64,000 nt of DNA from Metaphire vulgaris. Taxonomy: Eukaryota > Annelida > Clitellata > Crassiclitellata > Megascolecidae. Below are positions 55,327 to 64,000 of this stretch, in pieces. The notes under the pieces were generated by a model. It had not been told where the DNA came from. It searched no databases and was given only the letters and a program-made list of their open reading frames with translations. The translations under genes and the position numbers were made by a program. The stretch is from contig CM030847.1 in assembly GCA_018105865.1 (NCBI GenBank), positions 14,347,589 to 14,411,588 on the forward strand, given 5' to 3'. Position 1 is the stretch's first letter, and the number at the start of each line of letters is the position of its first letter.

Positions 55327-57032
55327 CAGTTCATTAAGGATCACAGGATCCTCCTTCTCTGAGTTAGTCCCGCCATCGACAGCGGACGTTATAGCGATCG
55401 TTCGGTCATCCCCGAACAAACAGTACGAACTAGATCCTCTCCCGGTATGGCTTCTCAAAGAAGTCATTGACATATTGGCGCCGTTCCTGGCGACGCTCAT
55501 GTCTACTTCTATGAGAACTGGGGAATTCCCGACGTCATGGAAACATGCGATTGTTGATCCGCACCTTAAGCGGCCAGGCGCTAATCCCGCTGATGTCGCC
55601 AACTATCGTCCGGTCTCCAATCTTACATTCCTCTCTAAAGTGTTGGAGAGAATTGTGAATATGCAAATGGTTGGTTGTCTGTCGATGAACGGGATTATGC
55701 CGAAATACCAGTCGGCTTACAGGCGTGGCCACTCCACGGAAACGGCCATCCTGCGTATTTTTAACGACATCGTTGACGCGATAACGAATGGACAGATGGG
55801 GCTCCTCTGTGTGCTCGACCTATCTGCCGCCTTCGACACAGTGGATCACGGAATCATCCTCCGATGCCTCGAGCTAACCTACGGAATCACTGGCAAAGTC
55901 CTTTCCTGGATACACGACTATCTCAAAGATAGGTCGCAGTCAGTCCGTTGGAATTGCTCCTCGTCTGCCTCGTGCCCTGTCCTCAGCGGAGTACCGCAGG
56001 GATCTGTTTTAGGCCCACTTCTGTTTGTTCTTTGTGTGGCAGACATTGGACAAATCATTGATTCGTGTGGGCTGGCCGGCGCACGCCTAAGCTGATGACG
56101 TACAGATATACGCCTCATGCCTCCCCGAGGATATAGACCTACTACGTGATCGCGTCATCGCCTGTATTACAAAGATCAGACATTGGACTGAAGTCAATCG
56201 TCTAGCATTAAATCCGGGCAAAACCAAAGTGCTGTGGATTGCTACGCCCAGGAGGAGGCACTTGCTCAGCCGTGTACTGTTTGTTATCGATGGAATTCAA
56301 ATTATACCGTCGGATGAAGTACGCCTCCTCGGGGTCCTGTTAGACGAATCGTTTTCGCTCAGTGGCCACATCAGCAATTACACGGAGTTCATTCTATCAG
56401 CTTTGGAGGATCAGGGCGCAATCCGCCGGCACCTTCCAACGTCGGCAGCGATTCAACTTGTGCGTGCCGTCGTCATCACGAGGATCGTCTACTGTAATAG
56501 CATCCTCCTCGGTCTACCAGACGTCCAACTGAGCCGTTTGCAGATGCTACTCAATGCTTCTGCCCGCATGATTTACGGTGCCAGACGGGACGAGCACGTC
56601 ACCCCCTTATTCAAAGACAAGCTGCACTGGCTGTGCATCCCCGAGCGCATCAGCTACAAGAGATGCTGCCTGACATTCCGGGCCCTCAATGATCCTGCCT
56701 GCCCAGCATACTTAGCGGAACTTGTGCACAGGCCCCCGCTTACTGATTGTCGGCGGCAGCTCGTTCCTGTAATCGGGTCCAATTGGTTGTACCTCCTCCG
56801 TCTAAGACAGTGAAATTTAGAGAGAGGTCTTTCACCCCGGGGGAATCCCCTCCTCTGGAATTCGCTGCCCGACATTGTGACCAACGCGACTAGTCTTGAA
56901 ATGTTCGCTACCAGACTAAAGACGCACTTGTTCAATATCTCATTTAAGTGCAATGTGTAAAGCGCTCTTGATTTTGGCCTGCTATGACTATAGCGCTATA
57001 TAAATTGGCTTAGTAACTAACTAACTAACTAA
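55327..57032 (+). pseudogene. CR1-like LINE (+), RT ORF with two frameshifts, TSD
   Basis: GAAGTGTGTG (55317-55326) and GAAGTGTTTG (57033-57042) flank it. The first frame (to 56095) encodes YELDPLPVWLLKEVID, NYRPVSNLTFLSKVLERIV, QSAYRRGHSTETAILR, VLDLSAAFDTVDHGIIL and LSGVPQGSVLGPLLFVLC. A shift near 56085 leads to ADDVQIYASCLPEDIDLL and NPGKTKVLWIATP. 56229-56813 continues with ITRIVYCNSILLGLPDVQLS and DKLHWLCIPERISYKRCCL. A second shift near 56770 gives the C-terminal NPLLWNSLPDIVTNATSL. The 3' end is GCGCTATATAAATTGGC with an (AACT)n tail. Truncated at the 5' side. Confidence 0.9.
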
Positions 57033-57042
57033 GAAGTGTTTG

Positions 57043-57511
57043 ATAAACCAAGTCAATGTGATTTGCATTTTTGTGATGTGTCTATGTATTATCGCAGGAG
57101 GAATAATGGACAAAGACAAACCGTGTAAAGGAACCGAGAACCAGTGGCCGGTGTTTAAGATGGAATTCGTGAAGACATGTTCGAAATATCACGTAGCCCG
57201 CCACTTGAAGAACATCCAGGGTGTCGAAGATCCAAAAGCCATTTTGAAAGTAGAATCTATTATAGGATCTCTTTCGGTACCGGAGCTTCAGCAAGAGAAA
57301 CGGAAGGGACCAAATCTCAAGTTTACCCCGATGAAAAGAAGCGTGAGCACCATAAAAAAAGCTTGCATCGGATAAGGAGATCCTAAGAGTCCCGTTAAAC
57401 TTTTTGTTTTTCTTCCGAAGCTAAGGATATACTAGAACCGATAAAAACTACAGGCCTCCCCGACAAAAGAGTGCCGAGAGACGTAGAATGAAAGAACAAA
57501 GCACCTGCACA
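57043..57511 (+). pseudogene. Unidentified coding-like stretch, probably gypsy pol remainder
   Basis: An open frame to 57375 encodes MDKDKPCKGTENQWPVFKME and FVKTCSKYHVARHLKNIQGV. It has protein-like composition but matches no family I recognise. It lies between two insertions in the gypsy element, and a stop-rich coding-like stretch continues to the hAT at 57512. Confidence 0.35.
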
Positions 57512-57668
57512 CAGAGGCGGATTTACCACGGTACCAGGTGGTGCATCGGTACCGGGCCTCCCTTCAAAATACAAAGTTAGCGGCCTCCCTTTTCTAATAA
57601 TAATTTTTTAAAGACTTTTAATTATTAGTTTCTTTAAAGTAATTTATTTTCGGATATATAAATGAATG

Positions 57669-57961
57669 GGGCGGGAAGTTAGTAGAGTGGTAACAGCGTT
57701 GGACAATGGAGCAGAAGGTCGCGGGTTCAACTCCCGCTGGAGCCCTAAGGTCAACTCAGCCTTCTTTCGCCAGATGGCGATGGCAAATGAGTAGCGGATT
57801 AATCCGCGAAGTAAACAGGCGCGTTGCATGAGAACACTGGCCCCGTATCATGTAATCTTGCACCAGTCGCCTGGCTGAGGGCCTTGGTAACGGAGATCAG
57901 CGCCGCCCTATGAGCCTTGAGGCTAGCCTTGAGTGCTCGGGAAGGACTTTACTTTTTACTT
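57669..57961 (+). mobile_element. tRNA-derived SINE with 14-bp TSD
   Basis: TATATAAATGAATG (57655-57668) and TATATACATGAATG (57962-57975) flank it. A pol III A box fits TAGTAGAGTGG (57680-57690) and a B box GGTTCAACTCC (57724-57734). The head resembles a tRNA, and the body is shared with 19686-19982. The tail is T/A-rich TTTACTTTTTACTTTA. Confidence 0.9.
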
Positions 57962-58084
57962 TATATACATGAATGTTGTATTGTTATACATTAGTAGTGT
58001 TTGGACATGGATTAGTAATAATTTAGTATTGAAATGCAATTTAATGCATGCTCTATGAGTCTATGTTAAGAAAGCCTATTGTTA

Positions 58085-58720
58085 TTGTTATTGTTCATGA
58101 CAATTTATATAGCGCCGTAACATAGCAAGGGCCAAAGTCAAGGGTGCTTTACAATAAACGTGGAAACGAGATGTTTAATAGGTGCGTTTTTAACTTGTTC
58201 GCAAACTCTCCGAAGGAAGTCACGGACGACACGCAGTCCGGCAGTGAATTCCACAGGAGAGGATTTCCGCGCGAGAAAGAGCGTTCTCCAAACTTGACGG
58301 TCTTCGACGGAGGTGGAACATAAAGTTGAATTCGAGTTCTGGAACGAAGGTGGAGCCGTTGATCTGTCCATGCCGGTCTTCGAACGAGCGTCGCAAGATA
58401 TTCCGGGCAGAATGGGTCGTGTAGAGCCCGAAACGTTAACCAGCAGCGCTTGAACACGATTCGCTCCGAAACACGTAGCCAGCGCAACTTGTCCCGGAGT
58501 AGTGAGGTCACGTGATCATGCCACCGCACCCTGAAGATCACCCGAGCGGAGGCATTGAGTATTGATTGGAGCCGGGCGAGCTGGTGATCAGGAAGGCCCA
58601 GCAGTGTCCCGTTGCAGTAGTCGATTCGTGTTACGACGAAGGCGCGAGCCAGTTGTATGGCGGCCTCCGTCGAGATGAATCGACGTACCTCTCTCTCATA
58701 TACCCCGGTTTAGCTGACCT
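58085..58720 (-). mobile_element. CR1-like LINE (-), C-terminal fragment
   Basis: The frame 58541-58149 encodes HVTSLLRDKLRWLRVSERIV, FKRCWLTFRALHDPFCPEYL and NPLLWNSLPDCVSSVTSFGE, nearly the same protein as 56560-56940. Upstream, TRIDYCNGTLLGLPDHQL-like codons run to about 58680. The 3' UTR has GGCGCTATATAAATTGTC and an (AATAAC)n tail. Confidence 0.85.
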
Positions 58721-59602
58721 CAATTAATGGTAGGGCTCATAATGGCTGGACTCTGGCCGAGTGACCGGCGGCGGTTGCACCGGGCCACCGGCGGTCGTAG
58801 ACGCCCGGCCTCTTGCATCGTTATGCAGATTAGGGGTACTGAATGACTCAACCTGAGTGCCTGTACAGTGTGTCTCGACGGTCAATTCTTACCACGGCAC
58901 CACCGGTCAAGAAGCGCGGTAAATGGAAGGAGTATGTGTATTTGTATGCCTCCGTACCTTTGGAATGGCAATGCATAGTTGCACACAGACTATTAGAGAC
59001 TAACGCCATCACTCATTTGTCTTACCGTAAAATGCGTAACACCGTGACGGTGACCTTTTTGGCAAACGATTACAAATCTTAGTTATACTTAGTGCTTTTT
59101 TCTAGAAAAAATGTATCGGAACTCATCTTCGTGTATGATTAAATTCATAAGAAATAAGTTCAAATAACACTTAAATAAATTAAATTAATTTATACGTCAT
59201 AACACGTGGATTATAGCGCATTAATATCTAACAGATCATAGGCTGTCATCCTTAGCCATACTGAACATTGAAAATGAACTCGTGAAGATAATCGACTTTG
59301 CACAGCTAGTGGAGGCCTTTGCTACAACAAAAAGTCATCGGCGACATGTTGAGACAATTTAGACTAATTACCAGTTACGGGGAGTTACCAGTACATGTTG
59401 AGACAATTTAGACTAATTACCAGTTACAGGGAGTTACCAGTACACTATTAATATTATAAACAGACGACAGGTCGACCGTGCCCCAGTTCTTGTACACTGG
59501 CTGCACGACTACAAATTCAATGCAAGTTTATTTGAGTTTAAGTTAATGGCATTCAATTATTTCATTTTTCAATGACGTTTGTTGTATTTTTACTTCTTTA
59601 AG
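58721..59602. other. Unassigned body of the 2.5-kb hAT
   Basis: No known domain. A 49-bp unit starting TGTTGAGACAATTTAGACTA is tandemly duplicated at 59346-59394 and 59395-59443, with one mismatch. Confidence 0.5.
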
Positions 59603-59924
59603 CAGTGTTTATTCTAGCCACCTTGACATTGGGGGGATTTTGAAATGTTTGGAGGGACAAGGTTTGACATCTCAAAAGTATTGACGCGCAAAAAACAAAA
59701 CAAAAAACAATAAAGGTCTTCTGCCCGTTTTCCCTTCTTAAACGCTCTGTGACAAGCTTCCTTATTTTTTCTCCTCTCCAAAAAATAAAAATCCCCCGTC
59801 GCCATTTTTTTTTTTTTTGGGAATTTCCATCTCCCCATGCAACATATTAAAAAAATTTTGGGGGGCGGGGGGAATTTTTTTCATTTGGGGGAATCCTCCC
59901 AAAAAGGGCCTAGAATAAACACTG
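59603..59924. mobile_element. hAT MITE, 322 bp, perfect TSD
   Basis: Ends CAGTGTTTATTCTAG and CTAGAATAAACACTG are exact inverted repeats. TCTTTAAG is exactly duplicated (59595-59602, 59925-59932). G-rich subterminal regions (GGGGGGATTTTG, later GGGGGGCGGGGGG). No ORF. Confidence 0.95.
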
Positions 59925-60011
59925 TCTTTAAGTGACCACGATGGCGCCGGGGGCCTCCATGAAAATATTTGCACCGGGCCTCCAAAATGTAAATCCGCCT
60001 CTGCCTGCATA

Positions 60012-60640
60012 AGAAAGTTCGGCGAAAGAACGGATGAGAAGCTCCGACGGTTCGCAATGCAACAAAATACTGAGTTCGTGAGAGGAATGACCGCGAGAGA
60101 TCAAGGGGCGCAATGGCGACTTTGGATTAGAAGCACATGCCTAGAGAAGTGGCCTATCTCATCCTTGTGTGTGGACTCCTAAATCAATAATTATTAAAGA
60201 CTCCACAAGAACGTCACGAAATAGGGAGAAGGGATTGTCCTGGCGTAGAGCCAGTGTTACTCCCGGAAATTATAAATGCACATCATCCGATGAGACGCAA
60301 CGAGAGGGAGAGGTGCTTGAGTGCAGAGTCAGCGCAAGCACTCGGGTTGAGAGAGACAACAGGGCACTCGTGTGTAGGTGACCTAGAAATAAAAGAGGAC
60401 GAGATTGGAGGTGCCTGTGTATCAGAAGATACAGTATCCACCAAAGACAGCGTGTCCGAAGAAAAGGCCGAAGAATTTCCTAGAACTGAAGCAGACCTCA
60501 GACCTACAAGACGATCTTCGTCTGTCGGACTCAGACGATTCTTCACTGATGATAGTATGCACGTCATCCGACGACGATTGAGAGGAAGAAGTCACTGCAG
60601 CTACTAAATTAACAAAATGACGTCCAGATTGGCGCCTTCC
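60012..60640 (+). pseudogene. Coding-like remainder downstream of the hAT
   Basis: An open frame 60254-60607 encodes LLPEIINAHHPMRRNERERC and EIGGACVSEDTVSTKDSVSE. The preceding stretch, split by stops, shows MPREVAYLILVCGLLNQ. It probably continues the gypsy-related sequence left of 57504, as the hAT duplication joins them. No domain recognised. Confidence 0.35.
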
Positions 60641-62165
60641 GGCTGCCAGTACGTATTTTGCGGGTGACACGGATTGTCGCGCCCTAAGAATTTACCGATA
60701 TTTTGCTCCAGTCGCGAGGAATACGGCGTTCCATTCGTCAGTTTATGGGTCTTTCGCCGTTCTCTATAATTCCGCTTTGCTCTGGACGTTTTTTGTCGGT
60801 CGTCGCGGACTAGTTCGCCATCTTGTCCGCCCTCATGCCGACCGCGTGGCTGTGCAGCACGACTTCGATCGACTGTCAATCCAACCTTTGTTGGAAATTC
60901 CATCTCCGTCGGATCTGCCGCAGAGATGCCCTTGGGTTGGATTACACTGTAACCCATGGGTTGGGTTGGGTTGTTTAGGTCAGACTTTTCCATATTAATG
61001 GTGGTTGGGTTGCTTTGGGTGAGAAAATAAGTCATGATTTACGAAATTGTAATGTACTACGGTGGGTTGGGTTGGATGAAGTAACCCTATTACCGACATG
61101 GGTTGAGTCGGTTTGGGTTTGGAGATTTGATGAGCTGGGTCGGATTGAACTTGAACTGAGGTTTATTTCAACTCAACTTAACATAGGCATGTCTGACATC
61201 AATTACAATAAATGACATCAATTGAATTTAAAATAAGACCAAGAAAATTCATAGAATAATCACAAGAATAAATTTAGTCTAAGTATACAATAGAGTAGAA
61301 AACAAAAAGAAACCTGAGAAGTAGTCACATTAAAAGTTAATATTTTACTAGAATATTCAGATTAATATAACATCATATAGTAGACAAGAGTTAGGCCTAA
61401 AGTGGAATGTTGAGAAGAAAAGGGTTGCCTAAAGGGAAACATATCCCGCCAGGGAGGCAACCTGATACATTGAATTGTTAAATGTATAGCAGAACATTAG
61501 ACATCATCAACTTTAATTAAGACTATTAATTAAAAATTAACACTCCCAATCAAAGTAATAGTATACGAATTATGGAATTATAATTATTATAAGAATTATA
61601 TAATTTTATTTTAAAGTACCAAAAGGGAACAGTGTTCCCGCAGGGAGGTACCCTAAAAATGTGGTAGTAACTATAGTAAATCATGAATATGAAATAACTA
61701 TAACTAGCAGACAATTAACCTAAATCCTTGATATGTCTGAGAAATAAATAGCATACAATTAACATAAGTCATTAAGATATTAATTTGATAAGTTTCTTAC
61801 TTAGAAGTTTAGTAAATTCTAAATATGTAATTGGGTTCTAAAAAATAGACCCATGGACATCTCTGATGTGCCGAGTTCGGTGACGAACATTTCTGTTGCG
61901 GAAGACCGCTTCATTGGAATTCACCGCCGGATTTCACCACGCGGAGAGCTTCGATTGTCATCTAGCGGAGACCCTTAACACCATCTTCTGCTACTCGCTG
62001 ACTTGCAATGTGGCCAAAGTAAGTTTGAGACCGCTCTCTCAAAGACTCAACGCCGGATTTAGACGCGGCAGCGAACTTCTTTTTTATCAAACCGAGTGGA
62101 TTTTTTAACATCGCTGTTTTCCGATTTTCATTGACATGTCAACATTGTCAAAGGCGCTTCTGACT
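60641..62165 (+). mobile_element. LINE-derived fragment (+) split by a hAT
   Basis: After removal of the hAT at 60921-61865 the plus strand reads GNSISVGSAEFGDEHFCCGR then PLHWNSPPDFTTRRAS across the junction, the FGDR..WNSLPD region of CR1-like C-termini. The 3' UTR contains ATTGACATGTCAACATTGTC and GGCGCTTCTGACTTTGGC. It resembles 7888-8830 and 25795-26575. Confidence 0.65.
60921..61865. mobile_element. hAT element with GGGTTG words, second copy
   Basis: Ends CAGAGATGCCCTTGGGT and ACCCATGGACATCTCTG are inverted. ATCTGCCG / ATGTGCCG (60913-60920, 61866-61873) match at seven of eight. GGGTTGGGTTG words lie at 60930-61140. It is the same family as 9870-10611. Two blocks of AAAGGGAAC followed by CCCGCMGGGAGG (about 61430 and 61625) repeat inside. 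No transposase. Confidence 0.9.
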
Positions 62166-62188
62166 TTGGCATTTAACAAAGTCACACC

Positions 62189-62193
<5 letters not shown>

Positions 62194-62250
<57 letters not shown>
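62194..62250. repeat. (AT)n microsatellite
   Basis: About 28 TA units, followed by short CATATATA runs to 62270. Confidence 0.95.
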
Positions 62251-62258
<8 letters not shown>

Positions 62259-62294
62259 TATATATATAAGCTGTCTAGTTAATAATAATAATGA

Positions 62295-62338
<44 letters not shown>

Positions 62339-62341
62339 ATA

Positions 62342-62378
<37 letters not shown>

Positions 62379-62381
62379 CTG

Positions 62382-62422
<41 letters not shown>

Positions 62423-62488
62423 ATACTACTACTACTACTTATACTACTACTACTACTACAACTTCTATTACTACTACTACTACTTATA

Positions 62489-62582
<94 letters not shown>
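62295..62582. repeat. (ACT)n then (AAT)n microsatellite
   Basis: About 80 ACT units with TTATACTACC interruptions, passing at 62538 into (AAT)n. The Leu-rich open frame across it is not a gene. Confidence 0.95.
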
Positions 62583-62583
<1 letters not shown>

Positions 62584-62756
62584 GGAATAAAATATATATA
62601 GGTTTATCGGTATAGGCCTACCAACTGTCTATCTAATACGTATTCGTTAATCGACAAGTTTAGACAAGTGTTCAGTTGAAATAACGCACTTGAAACATAT
62701 TCAACGGTATGAAATTCGCTTGAAGCAATTTAATTATTGGTATTTAAATTTTTTAC

Positions 62757-63058
62757 CCCAGTTGAAAGAACCATAGCAATTGTGTAATATATCGCACTTC
62801 CAGTTCGAGGAATAAGCTGGCACGAGTAAAACAGTTGCAAATCCAACGAATAGGATAAGCAAGACCCGGAGTATAGCATGTCTAAAGCTCCAAATACATG
62901 GTCGCCGCTGTTAAATGTGTAGTCAGATGATGAATAGGATCCGTTTCTTCCATTTGCGAGATCTGGAACGTACGTCGCAGGATCTCCATAGAAAAATTTC
63001 AATTGCGGCACACCAGTTGAAGTATAAGTTTCCCAAAGTAGAGCTTGGGTCGAATCTA
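62757..63058 (-). CDS. Probable host exon, unassigned
   Basis: The minus strand is open with plausible splice sites: acceptor after TATTTTTAG (63060-63059) and donor GGG|GTAAAA at 62756-62755. It encodes DSTQALLWETYTSTGVPQLK, FGALDMLYSGSCLSYSLDLQ and IYYTIAMVLSTG, ending on a codon boundary. The ALD...LFYS...IYYTIAMVLSTG spacing faintly recalls a class B LDL-receptor propeller blade, so it might belong to the same gene as 20571-20826. The phases (0 out here, one extra base in there) would require at least one more exon between. It is not a known transposon protein. Assignment is tentative. Confidence 0.5.
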
Positions 63059-63139
63059 CTAAAAATATACACCAGAACTTGTTGAATTTTTTTAAAACAA
63101 TGAACATATCCCGTGACATTTAAAATGAGCATGGTCTAC

Positions 63140-63917
63140 CAGGGCCGGTGTAGGAGGCACGATTGACTCTAGGCACTTTTTGAACTCTAGAGTCCATAAT
63201 GCCTATAGGCACGATGGACTCTAGAAAAATTTCATACTCTAGAATCCAAGATACCTATGTATGCTGTACTCTAGAGTACGTCATACCTGAGTACAAAGCA
63301 CTCTAGAGTGCATCATACATAGGTACAACGTACTCTAAAATACATCATACCTAGGTATCTCGGACTCTAGAGTACGTCATACATAGGTACAACGTACTCT
63401 AGGTACATCGTATCTAGGAACAACGTACACTATAGTACATTGTACATAGGTATGATGTACTCTAGAGTACGTTGTACGTAGGTATGATGCACCCTGCAGT
63501 GCCTTGTGCCTGGAGTCCACCATGCCTAGGTAGTTCGAACTCTAGAGTGCATGCTACCGCCAGTTATCGGGTACTCTAGAGTGCATTGTACTTAGGTATG
63601 ATGTACTCTAGAGTACATTGCACGTGGGTATGATGTACTCTATAGTACATTGTACCTAGCTATGATGTACTCTAGAGTAAATTCTGACTAGAGTCCACCA
63701 TGCCTGCCACACAGGCCTAACGCTTTGCGGGGTCCTGGGCGTGATAGGGCTAGGGTCAGTGACAAGAAAAAAAGATCGTCGACAATCGCGAGGCCCCGGC
63801 GACAAGTAAAAAAGGTCGTTAACAATCGCGGGGCCCTTCGAAGACTTTGCGCGGGGCCTCTAAAAGAGCGGGGTCCTGGGCAAAGACCCGGTTTGCCCAG
63901 GCTTAAGGCCTGCCCTG
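63140..63917. mobile_element. hAT element with TACTCTAGAGTAC arrays
   Basis: Ends CAGGGCCGGTG and AGGCCTGCCCTG start inverted repeats, clearest in CAGGGC. TGGTCTAC / TGGCCTAC (63132-63139, 63918-63925) match at seven of eight. From 63160 to 63705 it consists of about 25 degenerate units mixing ACTCTAGAGTAC with CATACCTAGGTA. The last 200 bases hold GACAATCGCGRGGCCC repeats. No coding sequence. Confidence 0.85.
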
Positions 63918-64000
63918 TGGCCTACAGTAGACTGGAACTAAAATGCTGACTCGTGACTGTTTTGCTGATTGCAAACAATAATAAATAATAATAATGCACT

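Larger units (their letters stand above)
57512..60003. mobile_element. 2.5-kb hAT element holding three other insertions
   Basis: Ends CAGAGGCGGATTTAC and GTAAATCCGCCTCTG are exact 15-bp inverted repeats. CCTGCACA / CCTGCATA (57504-57511, 60004-60011) match at seven of eight. GGGCCTCC blocks near both ends are also inverted. Inside are a SINE, a LINE fragment and a 322-bp hAT MITE. No transposase is recognised, though 58843-59082 is open (VKKRGKWKEYVYLYASVPLE) without a known match. Confidence 0.9.

Noticed and set aside
57669..57745. tRNA gene
   Set aside because: It has A and B boxes, but the acceptor arms do not pair, and the sequence continues into a shared 290-bp body with a 14-bp TSD. 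It is a SINE head.
62291..62590. Leu-rich open frame resembling a membrane protein
   Set aside because: Translation of (ACT)n; the apparent hydrophobicity is a codon artefact.

Overview
The window is animal nuclear DNA built almost wholly from transposable elements. GT-AG introns, long AT-rich spacers, trinucleotide microsatellites and many CR1/L2-like and RTE-like LINEs, Ty3/gypsy pieces and hAT elements point to a marine invertebrate, possibly an early deuterostome (echinoderm, hemichordate, tunicate or cephalochordate). The species cannot be read from the sequence. Only two stretches look like host coding sequence, both on the minus strand: an LDL-receptor class B (YWTD) exon at 20571-20826 and an unassigned exon at 62757-63058. 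Everything else can be read as repeats lying in or beside introns.

Layout. 1-1666: right part of a hAT element with its transposase. 1667-9755: two copies of a 168-bp repeat bracketing a 1.2-kb hAT-like insertion and a decayed Ty3/gypsy element in which integrase follows protease directly (Gmr1-like order). 9189-19640: LINE fragments, a short hAT copy, a LINE inserted in another LINE, an RTE element with an inverted 5' part, and a nearly intact LINE with one stop. 19686-19982: tRNA-derived SINE. 20571-20826: host exon. 20890-24360: LINE split by a hAT-like element that carries about 340-bp tandem repeats and a mariner-like insert. 24567-28690: one minus-strand LINE broken by three insertions. 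29078-30892: TIR element with a 3-bp target duplication carrying a deleted ORF. 31448-40030: two LTR-like elements, each inserted in an (ATT)n LINE tail and each carrying a nested DNA transposon, with a 2.3-kb LINE between them. 40500-45350: 78-bp hairpin MITE, piggyBac remnant, third LTR-like element. 45650-49106: hAT element split by a LINE. 49394-60640: gypsy-related sequence that has taken two short hATs, a LINE and a 2.5-kb hAT, the last itself holding a SINE, a LINE and a MITE. 60640-63917: LINE fragment split by a hAT, microsatellites, second host-like exon and a last hAT.

The most notable pattern is a set of short hAT copies with CAG...CTG ends and 8-bp target duplications. Their ends are filled with short, largely self-complementary words that differ from family to family (GTATCT, GATCTT, AGTATTTAAATAC, GTCCTT, GGGTTG, TACTCTAGAGTAC). 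Two more points of interest are a 3.6-kb transposon whose broken ORF joins protein modules I know only from separate uncharacterised families, and an LTR-like family whose conserved frame surrounds a different minisatellite in each copy.
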